This document shows, in pieces, positions 1-10,892 of a stretch of 38,668 nt of DNA. The stretch is from an uncultured Syntrophobacterales bacterium (lineage in GTDB: Bacteria; Desulfobacterota; Syntrophia; Syntrophales; UBA5619): contig CAIYSL010000082.1 of the NCBI GenBank assembly GCA_903928915.1, positions 1 to 38,668 of the forward strand. Reading direction: 5' to 3'. The translations under genes were made by a program, and so were the position numbers. The stretch's first letter is position 1; each line of letters begins with the position of its first letter. The notes under the pieces were generated by a model. The model made no database searches and was not told the DNA's origin. It saw only the letters and a program-made list of their open reading frames with translations.

Positions 1-1089
1 ACAGACGCAGGTCAGCGCCTCGAGCTTCTCCAGCGACATGGCCCCCGCCTCGACGGCGGCGATCATCCCGGCGTCCTCGCTCACCGGGATGAAGGCCCCG
101 CTGAGTCCGCCGACCGAGGAGGAGGCCATGGCGCCGCCCTTCTTGACGGCGTCGTTCAGGAGCGCCAGCGCCGCCGTGGAACCCGGGGCCCCGCACCGCT
201 GGATGCCCATCTCCTCGAGGATCGCCGCGATGCTGTCGCCGACGGCCGGTGTAGGGGCCAGGGAGAGGTCGACGATCCCGAACCGCGTGTCCAGCCGTTC
301 CGAGGCCATCCGGCCGACGAGCTCCCCCATCCGGGCGACCTTGAAGGCCGTCTTCTTGATCACCTCGGCGAGCTGCCCGAACCCCGCCGACGGGTGCTCC
401 CGGACGGCATGGAGGACCACACCGGGGCCGCTGACCCCGACGTTGATCACCGTTTCCGCCTCGCCGATCCCGTGGAACGCGCCCGCCATGAAGGGGTTGT
501 CCTCCGGGGCGTTGCAGAAGACCACGAGCTTGGCGCAGCCGATCCCCCCCGCGGCCGCGGTCAGCTCGGCGGTCCGCTTGATGATCGTCCCCATCAGCGC
601 GCAGGCGTCCATGTTGATCCCCGCCTTCGTGGTCGCCAGGTTGACCGAGGCGCAGACCTTCGCCGTAGCGGCCAGGGCCTCGGGAAGGGCGGTGATCAGA
701 TCGGCGTCGCCGCGGGTGAATCCCTTGTGGACGAGGGCCGAGAAGCCGCCGATGAAGTTGACCCCGGTCGCCGCGGCGGCGCGGTCGAGCGTCCGGGCCA
801 AGCCCGGAAACCCCTCCGCCGGGACTCCCCCGGCCACGAGCGCGATCGGGGTGACGGCGATCCGCTTGTGGACGATCGGGATCCCCAGCTCCTTTTCGAT
901 CGCCTCGCAGACCGGCACCAGCCTTTCGGCCCGGTCCATGATCTTTGCGTAGATCTTGCGGCAGAGCGCCCCGGGATCAGCGTCGGCGCAGTCGAGCAGG
1001 GAGATCCCCATCGTCACGGTGCGGATGTCCAGGTGCTCCGCCTGGACCATCCGGATCGTCTCGATGATTTCCTGCGGCGAATAGTTCAT
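1..1089 (-). CDS. UPF0210 / PFL family protein (DUF711), 3' end outside window
   Basis: Start ATG at 1087-1089 is preceded on the minus strand by a strong GGAG-rich ribosome site. 363 codons are visible and the frame runs off the left edge without a stop; the family is usually about 450 residues, so the C-terminal fifth is missing. The visible protein opens [14 protein letters not shown] and carries family-typical glycine-rich stretches ([47 protein letters not shown]). The biochemical role of UPF0210 is unknown; the fold resembles pyruvate-formate-lyase-type glycyl radical barrels, hence the PFL name. It lies downstream of the ACT-domain gene at 1239-1526 on the same strand, a pairing I know as conserved in many bacteria and archaea. 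This suggests the ACT protein senses a small ligand for it. Family assignment is firm, function open. Confidence 0.9.
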   Translation of the reverse strand, partial: MNYSPQEIIETIRMVQAEHLDIRTVTMGISLLDCADADPGALCRKIYAKIMDRAERLVPVCEAIEKELGIPIVHKRIAVTPIALVAGGVPAEGFPGLARTLDRAAAATGVNFIGGFSALVHKGFTRGDADLITALPEALAATAKVCASVNLATTKAGINMDACALMGTIIKRTAELTAAAGGIGCAKLVVFCNAPEDNPFMAGAFHGIGEAETVINVGVSGPGVVLHAVREHPSAGFGQLAEVIKKTAFKVARMGELVGRMASERLDTRFGIVDLSLAPTPAVGDSIAAILEEMGIQRCGAPGSTAALALLNDAVKKGGAMASSSVGGLSGAFIPVSEDAGMIAAVEAGAMSLEKLEALTCVC

Positions 1090-1116
1090 CTCCTCTCCTT
1101 CTCCCCAATCGCTGCT

Positions 1117-1236
1117 GGCTGCTCAAGAATGGCTAGATGCAAGGCGCGCAAAAACCGAAGAGCGGGGCGTATCGTGTCATACGTCGAGCGATGAGGTTTG
1201 CAGCGCAACGCAGCAGATGACCGTTTTTCAGCAGCC
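1117..1236. repeat. MITE-like 120-bp inverted-repeat element
   Basis: The two ends are imperfect terminal inverted repeats: GGCTGCTCAAGAATGG at 1117-1132 and CCGTTTTTCAGCAGCC at 1221-1236. The reverse complement of the second matches the first at 13 of 16 positions. A small central stem, CGTAT and ATACG around a 6-nt loop, sits near the middle. The element fills nearly all the space between the ACT and UPF0210 genes and ends 2 bp outside the ACT stop codon. Similar elements ending in TTTTTCAGCAGCC recur, as far as I remember, in many deltaproteobacterial genomes. No coding capacity is evident and no clear target duplication is seen. Confidence 0.6.
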
Positions 1237-1238
1237 GG

Positions 1239-1526
1239 CTATATCCGGTGCATGAACCTGAAGACGTCCTCGCGCTGGGCATGGATCTCCATCCCCATCT
1301 CCTGGCCTAGGCTGACCAATTCGTCCCGGACCTGGACGAAGGGCTTCGTGGCGCCGCCGAGCTCGACGATCATGCTCATCGTGAACAGGTCCCCCCTGAT
1401 CGTCTGCGAAATGTCGAGGATGTTGATCCCCAGCGCGGCCAGTGCCCCGGTGATCCGGGCGATGATCCCGACCCTGTCGACCCCGACGACCGTGATGACG
1501 GCCCGGAGGCTCTGTTCCTTTTCCAT
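1239..1526 (-). CDS. ACT domain protein (UPF0237 family)
   Basis: A 95-residue single ACT domain. It starts MEKEQSLRAVITVVG and shows the ACT signature around residues 15-35 (VDRVGIIARITGALAALGIN, then NILDISQTI), where the conserved Gly at the first loop marks the usual small-ligand site. The second half (FTMSMIVELGG) is the next beta strand. The ATG at 1524-1526 follows a GGGGGAAG ribosome site. A longer frame upstream has no such signal and reads as non-protein. Stand-alone ACT proteins of this family occur beside UPF0210 genes, as here, and probably bind an amino acid or related ligand to regulate the neighbour. The ligand cannot be read from sequence. Confidence 0.9.
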   Translation of the reverse strand: MEKEQSLRAVITVVGVDRVGIIARITGALAALGINILDISQTIRGDLFTMSMIVELGGATKPFVQVRDELVSLGQEMGMEIHAQREDVFRFMHRI

Positions 1527-1654
1527 GGCGTCTTCCCCCTGAGGGTTGGAGAACCGCTGTCCCTCTGTCCGGGAGGCTATCACAGAGCGGGGAGGCATGC
1601 AAGAAAGGGAGCCCGGGGATGACTAACCCTGTCGGCGCGAATATCCGCTGTGCA

Positions 1655-1681
1655 GCCGGCCGGGGACACTCCGGGGCCGGC
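1655..1681. repeat. GC-rich hairpin between divergent genes
   Basis: GCCGGCC at 1655-1661 and GGCCGGC at 1675-1681 form a perfect 7-bp stem around a 13-nt loop. It lies in the 314-bp gap between the ACT gene start and hsp20. There is no T-run on either side, so it is not a classic terminator. Apart from this hairpin and the promoter at 1725-1753, I see nothing else in the gap. Confidence 0.45.
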
Positions 1682-1724
1682 GCGGGCCGCCTCGGGTGCG
1701 GCGGATTTCGGACTGCGGACGCCC

Positions 1725-1753
1725 TTGACTCCGCTGGGTAACGTGCATATCTT
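1725..1753 (+). promoter_or_regulatory. Likely sigma-70-type promoter for hsp20-lon
   Basis: TTGACT at 1725-1730 and TATCTT at 1748-1753 are separated by exactly 17 bp, giving a start near 1760 and a leader of about 80 nt before hsp20. The -35 overlaps CCCTTGACT, which only partly resembles the sigma-32 -35 (CTTGAA). No CCCCAT-type -10 is present, so heat-shock sigma control is not supported. Confidence 0.55.
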
Positions 1754-1840
1754 ACCCCCGTTGTACCGCATCCCTGTCGCCGGCGTTCAGGTCCGTGCAG
1801 ACGGGGGCGACACCACCGGCGCGAAAAACAGGAGTGCACC

Positions 1841-2287
1841 ATGGATTACATCAAGATCAGGTTCGTGGAAAACCCGGAAGGGGCCGAAACCGAACTGCTG
1901 AGGACCCTCGACGAGATGTTCCGCGGCGCCGGTCCGCGCTTCGCCCCCGCGCGGCACGGCTGGCGGCCCCAGATCGACGTCTACGAAACCGCCGCGGAGG
2001 TCGTCATCCAGGCCGAGATCGCCGGCGTCGAGCGGGAGGCGATCAATCTGGAGATCGGGCCGCGCGCCGTGAAGATTTCGGGCATCCGGGAAAGCTGCCC
2101 GCGCGCCGCCGGCGCCCGCTACCGGCTGGCCGAAATCCCCTGCGGCTATTTCGAGCGTACCCTCGCCCTTCCGGCGCTGGTCGACACGGAAAAAGCTGCG
2201 GCGCTGTACCGCGACGGCCTGCTGGAGGTCCGGCTCGCCAAGCGTCCGCTCGACCGCATACACCGAATCAGCATTCAGGGAAGCTGA
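1841..2287 (+). CDS. Hsp20 / alpha-crystallin family small heat-shock protein
   Basis: 148 residues. It starts at an ATG preceded by ACAGGAGTG. Residues 43-140 form the alpha-crystallin domain: it opens with WRPQIDVYETAAEVVIQAEI, continues through GVEREAINLEI and KISGIRE, and ends with DGLLEVRLAKR, the conserved G-x-L strand before the C-terminal extension. A terminal I-x-I/V-like motif (HRISIQGS) is present, used by small heat-shock proteins to bind the groove of a neighbouring subunit. It holds unfolding proteins in a refoldable state in the cytoplasm. lon starts 31 bp downstream on the same strand, so the two probably share a transcript pairing a holdase with a protease. Confidence 0.93.
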   Translation: MDYIKIRFVENPEGAETELLRTLDEMFRGAGPRFAPARHGWRPQIDVYETAAEVVIQAEIAGVEREAINLEIGPRAVKISGIRESCPRAAGARYRLAEIPCGYFERTLALPALVDTEKAAALYRDGLLEVRLAKRPLDRIHRISIQGS

Positions 2288-2318
2288 ACCCCCTGTCGCC
2301 ATATACGTGGAGGTTTCC

Positions 2319-4691
<2,373 letters not shown>

Positions 4692-4842
4692 CCTTACCGG
4701 CCCCGGCGGCGTGCGCCGCTCAACTGCGCCCCGGCAGCGGCGATTGTACCGCTGCGGCATTTCGGGTTACCCTGTGGGCCGGCAGGGCCCCGTCCGGCGA
4801 GCCCGGCGGCGGAGCCCCGATCAACGACGCGGAGGGAAGGAC

Positions 4843-5610
4843 ATGAGAAGAAACGCGGTGGTATCCGGGATCGCCCTTGTACTCGTTCTGTCGCTAATGG
4901 CCGTCCCGGGCCGGGCGGCCGAGGCCGCCCGGCCGGAGCGGATCGTGGACCTGCGGGAGACGATCCCCGATGTTCTCCTCGACATCCGGTACCACGGCCC
5001 CCACAACTTCGTGGGGGCGCCCGTGGATGGCTACCGGGCGGCCAAGTGCTTGATCACCCGGGAGGCGGCAGAGGCGCTGGGCAAGGTCCAGGCGGAACTC
5101 AGGGAGTTCTCGCTGTCGCTGAAGATTTACGACTGTTACCGGCCGCAGCGGGCCGTCGACCACTTCGTCCGGTGGGCCGAGGCAATCGGGGACCGGAAGA
5201 CCCAGCAGGAGTTCTACCCCACGGTGGACAAACGGCATCTCTTCCGCGACGGGTACATCGCGAAGCGATCGGGCCACTCCCGGGCGAGCACGGTGGACCT
5301 CACCATCGTCCCCCTCCCCCCGCCGCCGCAGGAACGCTACCGGCCCGGGCAACCGCTGGCGGCCTGTTTCCTGCCCGCCGGCCAGCGGTTTGGCGACAAT
5401 TCCCTCGACATGGGGACGGGGTTCGACTGTTTCCACGAGCTCTCCCATCCGGGAAACCCGCGGGTGGGGCTCACGCAGCGGATAAACCGCCTCCTCCTCA
5501 AGACGCTGATGGACAAGCACGGGTTTGCCGGCTACGATAAAGAGTGGTGGCATTTCACCCTCCGGGACGAGCCCTATCCCGACACCTTTTTCGATTTTCC
5601 CGTGGAGTGA
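4843..5610 (+). CDS. Exported D-alanyl-D-alanine dipeptidase, VanX/DdpX type (M15D)
   Basis: 255 residues with an N-terminal signal peptide (MRRNAVVSGIALVLVLSLMA, cleavage probably after GRAAEA). Peptidase family M15D zinc ligands are visible: His145 and Asp152 in SGHSRASTVD and His237 in EWWHF, with catalytic Glu about 234. Arg100 in DCYRPQ matches the conserved substrate-binding Arg. The start chosen has GGAGGGAAGG just upstream; the frame opens earlier but that part lacks a signal peptide. The enzyme cleaves D-Ala-D-Ala, in most non-resistant bacteria for recycling peptidoglycan fragments. The signal peptide places it in the periplasm, unlike cytoplasmic VanX of resistance clusters. No VanA/H/R/S genes are nearby, so a resistance role is not supported. 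Confidence 0.92.
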   Translation: MRRNAVVSGIALVLVLSLMAVPGRAAEAARPERIVDLRETIPDVLLDIRYHGPHNFVGAPVDGYRAAKCLITREAAEALGKVQAELREFSLSLKIYDCYRPQRAVDHFVRWAEAIGDRKTQQEFYPTVDKRHLFRDGYIAKRSGHSRASTVDLTIVPLPPPPQERYRPGQPLAACFLPAGQRFGDNSLDMGTGFDCFHELSHPGNPRVGLTQRINRLLLKTLMDKHGFAGYDKEWWHFTLRDEPYPDTFFDFPVE

Positions 5611-5796
5611 GACCGCGGCGAACGCCGTAAAAAAAAGCGGAACTTTCCCCCGACATATGGTATGGGGTTCGGCGGTATTCCGCCGGCGGCGCCCCCGAAA
5701 GCGCCACCCTCCCCGTCTCGTACCGGCAGCTGCGGTTGCGCGCACCCGGGCAAGCGCCGGCGCAACAACGATGGCAACTGGACGAGAGGAGTTCCT

Positions 5797-7371
5797 ATGA
5801 CCACTGATGCCCTGGCTCTGCCGCTTTCCGAATCCCCCATCACCGAACAGCCGTCACCGGAACCTCTCCCCCAAACGGCAGCGCGGCCAACCCCCGGCGC
5901 CGCCCCGGGGCGAAGGTCATTTCCGATCCGTTCGCTCCCGGCAGCCGCCCTGCTTGTCGGCGTCGGGACGGGCACCTGCTTCGCCTCCGGACCGGAGGCG
6001 GCAGTGGACATCGGCCGGCTGCTCCCGATCTGGACGATCATCCCCTTCGCCGGGATCCTGCTGTCGATCGCCCTCTGCCCGCTGCTCACGCCCCAGTTCT
6101 GGCACCACCACTTCGGCAAGGCCTCGGCGTTCTGGGCGCTGCTGTTCGCCCTCCCGTTCCTGTACGCCTACCGGGGCGTGGCCTCTCACGAGATCCTCCA
6201 CATCTTCCTGATCGACTACATCCCCTTCATCATCCTCCTCTGGGGGCTGTTCACCATCTCCGGCGGGGTTGTTCTCAAGGGCTCGCTGAAGGGGACGCCC
6301 GTGGTCAACACGGCGATGCTCCTGATCGGGACGGTGCTGGCCTCCTGGGTCGGCACCACCGGCGCCTCGATGGTGATGATCCGGCCGCTCCTGAGGGCCA
6401 ACAAACAGCGCGTCAGGAAGGCGCACATCTTCTGCTTTTTCATCTTCCTGGTGGCCAATATCGGCGGTTCGCTCACCCCGCTGGGCGACCCCCCGCTGTT
6501 TCTGGGGTTCCTGCACAACGTCCCCTTCTTCTGGGTGACGACGCACCTCCTGCCCCACATGCTGACCGCCTCGCTGATCCTCCTGGCCCTGTTCTACCTG
6601 ATCGACCGGTATCACTACCGGAAAGAGGAGCGCGAGGCCTTGGTGCCGACCGCGGAGGAAACGGGTGAGCCCCTCGGGATCGAGGGCAGCCACAACTTCG
6701 CACTCCTGGCCGGGGTCGTGGGGATCATCCTCGTCAGCGGTTACTGGCGGCCCGGCCACATATCGGTCCTGGGCATCCACGTGGAGCTCCAGAACCTGCT
6801 CAGGGACGGGGTGATCGCCGCGCTGGGATTCATCTCCCTCGCCACTACGCCGAAACGGCTCCGCGAGGCCAACGAGTTCAGCTGGGGCCCCATCCTGGAG
6901 GTGGCGAAGCTCTTCGCCGCCATCTTCGTGACTATCATCCCGGCCATCGCCATCCTGAAGGCCGGACCGCACGGCGCCCTGGCGGCGCTCGTCACGGCGG
7001 TCGAGACGCCCGCCCACTACTTCTGGGCCTCGGGATCGCTCTCCTCCTTCCTGGACAACGCCCCGACCTACCTGACCTTCTTCAACATGGCCCTGGGAAA
7101 GCTCGGCTTGGCCGAGGCGGCGGTCCCGGCGGCCCTGGCGGCGGGGACCGCCACGGCCAACCCCGTGTTCATCAGCTACCTCCAGGCCGTCTCCGCCGGG
7201 GCGGTGTTCATGGGCGCCAACACCTATATCGGCAACGCCCCGAATTTCATGGTGAAATCGATCGCCGAGGAGGCGGGGGTAAACATGCCCAGCTTCTTCG
7301 GGTACATGTTCAAGTACTCCGTACCGATCCTGATTCCGGTCTTCATCCTCGTGACGTTTATCTTCTTTTAG
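5797..7371 (+). CDS. CitMHS_2/NhaD-like sodium:proton antiporter
   Basis: 524 residues starting at ATG after GAGAGGAG. An unusual proline-rich N-terminal stretch of about 65 residues leads to the first membrane segment near LLPIWTIIPFAGILLSIALC. About a dozen hydrophobic helices follow. Family hallmarks include SWVGTTGASMVMIRP and the symmetric NIGGSLTPLGDPPL in the first half, with SSFLDNAPTYLTF and GANTYIGNAPNFMV in the second. These paired NAP/GDPP hairpins are typical of ion transporter superfamily Na+/H+ exchangers. It probably exports Na+ (or transports an organic acid) across the inner membrane. The next gene begins 13 bp downstream and is likely co-transcribed. The residues around 20-65 (Ala/Pro/Ser-rich) may be an unusual tail or mean the true start lies further downstream. 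Confidence 0.88.
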   Translation: MTTDALALPLSESPITEQPSPEPLPQTAARPTPGAAPGRRSFPIRSLPAAALLVGVGTGTCFASGPEAAVDIGRLLPIWTIIPFAGILLSIALCPLLTPQFWHHHFGKASAFWALLFALPFLYAYRGVASHEILHIFLIDYIPFIILLWGLFTISGGVVLKGSLKGTPVVNTAMLLIGTVLASWVGTTGASMVMIRPLLRANKQRVRKAHIFCFFIFLVANIGGSLTPLGDPPLFLGFLHNVPFFWVTTHLLPHMLTASLILLALFYLIDRYHYRKEEREALVPTAEETGEPLGIEGSHNFALLAGVVGIILVSGYWRPGHISVLGIHVELQNLLRDGVIAALGFISLATTPKRLREANEFSWGPILEVAKLFAAIFVTIIPAIAILKAGPHGALAALVTAVETPAHYFWASGSLSSFLDNAPTYLTFFNMALGKLGLAEAAVPAALAAGTATANPVFISYLQAVSAGAVFMGANTYIGNAPNFMVKSIAEEAGVNMPSFFGYMFKYSVPILIPVFILVTFIFF

Positions 7372-7384
7372 CGGGAGGGACAGC

Positions 7385-7975
7385 ATGAACACGCACTACA
7401 CCGAAGTCGTCATCGAGGGTCATCTCGACCTCGCGAAGGGGTTTGTGATGGGGTTTCTCGCGGGCCGGGGCATCGAAGGCAGCGCCTTCTTCGACGACGC
7501 CTGCCACATCGGCGGGGAAGATGACGCGGCAGGCCCCCTCGTCCGGCTGCTCGGCGCCCGCGGCAGCGAAAGCACGCTGATCATCGGTGCAGGTCTGTGC
7601 GACCTGCTCGCCGCCGCCCTGGACCGACAGCCCCAGGCCATCGCGCTGAGGATCAAGAAGGTCCGGCCGGTCCTGAGCGCCGCATTCACGTGCACATTCA
7701 GAACCTACTCCCGGGAAGTGGGCGACAGACTCAAAGCGATCTTCGGCTGCATCCCCGCGGGGGTGGACGGGAATTCGGCCTTCGCGCTGGAAGAGAAGAG
7801 CGACCCCGCGGGTAAGGGGCACGAATTCTTCACCCCCCTGCACGACTACGAGCTCGCCGGCAGCGGACGGATATCCGGGTCCGTGCCGGGCGTCCTGAAC
7901 CTGTACCAGCGGTTGAAACGGTTCGAGGTCGTCGACCTGGGAGAGTTGGAGCTCACCTACGGGGAGACCCGGTAA
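7385..7975 (+). CDS. Unrecognised 196-aa cytoplasmic protein, partner of the antiporter
   Basis: The ATG follows GGGAGGGACAGC and lies 13 bp after the antiporter stop, so the two genes are almost certainly one transcript. I do not recognise the family. The protein is soluble with no signal peptide or membrane helix. It contains an acidic stretch (FFDDACHIGGEDD), a hydrophobic strand-rich middle (STLIIGAGLCDLLAAAL) and a basic segment (ALRIKKVRPVLSAAFTC). The C-terminus reads like beta strands (FEVVDLGELELTYG). The alternating strand/helix pattern fits a compact alpha/beta domain. A regulatory or accessory role for ion transport is guilt by association only. Confidence 0.8.
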   Translation: MNTHYTEVVIEGHLDLAKGFVMGFLAGRGIEGSAFFDDACHIGGEDDAAGPLVRLLGARGSESTLIIGAGLCDLLAAALDRQPQAIALRIKKVRPVLSAAFTCTFRTYSREVGDRLKAIFGCIPAGVDGNSAFALEEKSDPAGKGHEFFTPLHDYELAGSGRISGSVPGVLNLYQRLKRFEVVDLGELELTYGETR

Positions 7976-8058
7976 GCGCGGGAGCGGCGTTCATCCTTAC
8001 CTTTTCTCCGGAAACGTGGTAAAAGGAGCGATCGATAATCTCCTGAGGGGGTGCGGTC

Positions 8059-9222
8059 CTGAGAAAGCGAATCGTCGTCATCTTCGTCCTCCTCCTCGTC
8101 GGCGTGGGCCTCCTCGTGTACTTCGGACAGCGCAGGGTCCGCGAGGGGGAACTCTTCTATTCCGGCACGATCGAAGCCACGCAGTCCCACCTCGCCTTCC
8201 AGACGGGCGGACGCGTACGGGCCGTCGCTGCGCAAGAGGGGCAGGCCGTGGCAACGGACCAGCCCCTGGCAGAACTCGACCCGGCGGAGCTGGATTCCCG
8301 TCTCGAGCAGGCAAAGGCCAATCTCGAAAAATCCCTGCAGGCCCGCGAACAGGCCCAGGCCCAGCTCCGGGTCGCCGAGAAGACCCTCCCCGCGGAGGAG
8401 GCCCGGGCCGCGGCAGCAGTCCGCGCCCTGACCTCCCAGCTCGACGAACTCAAGGCGGGGAGCCGCGGGCAGGAGGTGGCCCGGGCCGAACAGGCGATGC
8501 AGGCGGCCCGCGCGGTCATGGAGGACGCACAGAGGAACGCCGAGCGCTACGAGGCCCTCTTCCGCAAGGGCACCGTCTCGGAGCGGGAGCGCGACAGCCT
8601 CCGCCTGCGGTACGACACGGCGCTGAGGGAATACGAGCGGAGCCGGGAGGCCTCCGACCTGATCCGGGAGGGGAGCCGGACCGAGACGATCCACACCGCC
8701 GCGGCGCGGCTGGCGGAGGGAGAGGCCCTCCTGAGGCAGGCCACGGGCAACCTCGGCCGGATCGAAACGGCCCGTAGGGAGGCGGAAGCGGCCCGCGCGC
8801 TCGTGGCCGCCAGCCGCGCGGCCCTCGACCAGGCCGCGATCCAGCGGGGATACGCAAAGCTCACGGCGCCCTGGGCGGGCGTGATCACCAGCCGCAGCGT
8901 CGAGCCGGGCGAGGTGGTCACCCCCGGCCGGGAGGTGATGACCCTCTCCGACCTCAGCACCGTGGACCTGAAGATCTTCGTCGACGAGACCCAGATCGGC
9001 AAGGTGAAACCGGGCCAGAAGGCGGAGGTCCGCGTCGACACCTTTCCCGACCGTTCCTTTGCCGGGACCGTCAGCTTTATCTCCCCCGAGGGGGAGTTCA
9101 CCCCCAAGATCATCCAGACGCGGAAGGAGCGGGTCAAGCTGGTGTACCTCGTCAAGGTGTCCATCCCCAATCCCGCCTCCGCGCTCAAACCGGGGATGCC
9201 GGCCGATGCCTGGCTACGTTAA
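8059..9222 (+). CDS. HlyD-family periplasmic adaptor of ABC exporter (YbhG-like)
   Basis: About 387 residues. An N-terminal signal anchor (RKRIVVIFVLLLVGVGLLVYF) precedes the first lipoyl half (YSGTIEATQSHLAFQTGGRV). A long alpha-helical hairpin follows (about residues 75-270, very rich in Ala, Glu and Arg), then the second lipoyl half (YAKLTAPWAGVITSRSVEPG) and beta-barrel segments ending KPGMPADAWLR. No ATG fits: the in-frame stop at 8044 leaves CTG 8059, with GAGGGGG eight bases upstream, or GTG 8104, which would cut the membrane anchor. I choose the CTG as an inference. The adaptor links inner-membrane ABC permeases to an outer-membrane channel. The ATPase gene overlaps its 3' end by 17 bp. 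Confidence 0.9.
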   Translation: MRKRIVVIFVLLLVGVGLLVYFGQRRVREGELFYSGTIEATQSHLAFQTGGRVRAVAAQEGQAVATDQPLAELDPAELDSRLEQAKANLEKSLQAREQAQAQLRVAEKTLPAEEARAAAAVRALTSQLDELKAGSRGQEVARAEQAMQAARAVMEDAQRNAERYEALFRKGTVSERERDSLRLRYDTALREYERSREASDLIREGSRTETIHTAAARLAEGEALLRQATGNLGRIETARREAEAARALVAASRAALDQAAIQRGYAKLTAPWAGVITSRSVEPGEVVTPGREVMTLSDLSTVDLKIFVDETQIGKVKPGQKAEVRVDTFPDRSFAGTVSFISPEGEFTPKIIQTRKERVKLVYLVKVSIPNPASALKPGMPADAWLR

Positions 9223-9976
9223 CGATGCCCCCGCCCTCTCGGTCGAGGGCGTTTCCTACCGGTTCGGGAACGTCGATGCGGTCCGCAACGTTACCCTGTC
9301 GGTCGCGCGGGGGACGATCTTCGGCCTCGTCGGCTCCGACGGGGCAGGAAAATCAACCCTCCTCAGGATGGCGGCAACGATGCTCAAACCCGCAGCGGGC
9401 CGGATCCTCGTCGGCGGCCTCGACACGGCGACGCACAAGGCCGGGATCAAGGCCCTGATCGGCTACATGCCCCAGCGGTTCGGCCTGTACCAGGACCTGA
9501 CCGTCGAGGAAAACATCGACTTCTTCCTGGACATCTTCGGGATCGCCGGCGCGGAGCGGAAGGCGCGGAAGGCCCTGTACCTGGGGTTCTCCAACCTGCT
9601 GCCCTTCACCGAGCGGCAGGCGGGCAACCTCTCCGGGGGGATGAAGCAGAAACTGGGGCTTGCCTGCGTCCTGGTCCACGAACCGAAGCTCCTGATCCTG
9701 GACGAACCGACCAACGGCGTCGATCCCGTCTCCCGCCAGGAATTCTGGGAGATCCTGGGGAAGATGCGCGAGCGGGGGATGACGATCCTCGTGTCGACGG
9801 CCTACCTCGACGAGGGGGAGCGATGCGACCGGCTGGGGTTGATGCACCGGGCAGCGCTCCTCGACGCCGCCGCTCCGGCCGAGATCCGCGCCCGGTTCGC
9901 GAACCTGGAGGAGGCGATCGTCAGCCGCATCCAGGAGGCGGACGCGGAGCTGGCGAGCGACACCTTCAAGCTGTGA
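9206..9976 (+). CDS. ABC exporter ATP-binding protein 1
   Basis: 256 residues; the ATG overlaps the end of the adaptor gene by 17 bp, so translation is probably coupled. It has a complete set of ABC motifs: Walker A GSDGAGKST at 43-51, Q-loop near YMPQRFGLYQ, signature LSGGMKQK at 142-149 and Walker B LLILDEP at 162-168. The switch His is replaced: after the D-loop comes TILVSTAYLDE, where family members often also have STAYMDE. It corresponds to one half of the fused YbhF ATPase of enterobacteria. It energises export together with the second ATPase and the permeases at 11562-13820. Confidence 0.94.
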   Translation: MPGYVNDAPALSVEGVSYRFGNVDAVRNVTLSVARGTIFGLVGSDGAGKSTLLRMAATMLKPAAGRILVGGLDTATHKAGIKALIGYMPQRFGLYQDLTVEENIDFFLDIFGIAGAERKARKALYLGFSNLLPFTERQAGNLSGGMKQKLGLACVLVHEPKLLILDEPTNGVDPVSRQEFWEILGKMRERGMTILVSTAYLDEGERCDRLGLMHRAALLDAAAPAEIRARFANLEEAIVSRIQEADAELASDTFKL

Positions 9977-10030
9977 GGGTTCCGCGGAGCCGCATGGTTT
10001 GCCGAGGGGACACGCCCCGGGAGTATTCCT

Positions 10031-10801
10031 GTGAATGACCTGAACGCCGCCGCCGAAGACGCGATCGTCGTAGCCGGACTCGAAAAACGGTTCGGGGCCT
10101 TTACCGCCGTGGACCGGATCAGCTTTTCCGTCCGGCGGGGCGAGATCTTCGGTTTTCTGGGGTCGAACGGCTCGGGGAAATCGACGACGATCCGGATGCT
10201 CTGCGGTATCCTCACCCCCACCGCGGGCGGGGCGAAGGTGGCCGGGTACGACATCGTCACCGAGGCGGAGGAGGTCAAGCACGCAATCGGATACATGTCG
10301 CAGAAGTTCTCGCTGTACGAGGACCTGACCCCCCTGGAGAATCTTCGGTTCTACCTCGGCGTCTACAGTGTACCCGAACAGCAATGGGATGAGCGCCGCC
10401 AGTGGGTCCTCGACATGACCCGGCTCCAGGATGTGCGCAACCGTCCCACCCGCGAACTGCCGCCGGGCTGGCGCCAGCGCCTCGCCCTGGGCTGCGCGCT
10501 CCTCCACCGGCCCCGGATCCTCTTCCTCGACGAGCCGACCTCGGGGGTGGACCCGATCACCCGGCGCCACTTCTGGAGTTTCATCGGCCAGCTCGCCGGC
10601 GAGGGGATCACGGTCTTTGTCACCACCCACTACATGGACGAGGCGCGCCACTGCGGCAGGATCGTGATGATCAGCGAAGGCCGGATCGTCGCCCAGGGCA
10701 GCAGCGACGAGATCATCCGGGCCGCCTGCCCGGACAGGCCGGAGGCGGACCTCAACGACGCCTTCGTGGCCCTGATGTCCAGGAGAACAGGGGCCGCATG
10801 A
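10031..10801 (+). CDS. ABC exporter ATP-binding protein 2, degenerate signature motif
   Basis: 256 residues from a GTG start, 54 bp after the first ATPase. Walker A GSNGSGKST lies at 44-52 and Walker B ILFLDEP at about 163-169, with switch region VTTHYMDEA. The ABC signature is LPPGWRQR (143-150) instead of LSGGQ, which I recall as typical of the second half of YbhF-like tandem ATPases. The pair therefore looks like a naturally split YbhF, with one canonical and one non-canonical composite ATP site. Its stop is followed by a repeat-rich 169-bp stretch and a LOG gene before the permeases, an interruption of the expected order. Confidence 0.93.
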   Translation: MNDLNAAAEDAIVVAGLEKRFGAFTAVDRISFSVRRGEIFGFLGSNGSGKSTTIRMLCGILTPTAGGAKVAGYDIVTEAEEVKHAIGYMSQKFSLYEDLTPLENLRFYLGVYSVPEQQWDERRQWVLDMTRLQDVRNRPTRELPPGWRQRLALGCALLHRPRILFLDEPTSGVDPITRRHFWSFIGQLAGEGITVFVTTHYMDEARHCGRIVMISEGRIVAQGSSDEIIRAACPDRPEADLNDAFVALMSRRTGAA

Positions 10802-10892
10802 TGGCAGGAGAGGGGCAAAGCACCCGCGTTCTTTTCTTGCGTAGGAGGGCTTAGATGTCGTCAAGCAACGAGGCACTCATCATCGTTATTCT

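Noticed and set aside
394-1194. A plus-strand 266-codon frame across the UPF0210 start and the MITE-like element
   Set aside because: It reads through the antisense of a clear family protein and into a repeat, with an Arg/Asp/Gly-rich product.
1725-1753. Sigma-32 promoter for hsp20-lon
   Set aside because: Only the CTTGA part matches; the CCCCAT-type -10 is missing, while sigma-70 spacing is exact.
4843-5610. Vancomycin resistance gene vanX
   Set aside because: It has a signal peptide and no vanH/A/R/S neighbours, so a recycling dipeptidase is more likely.
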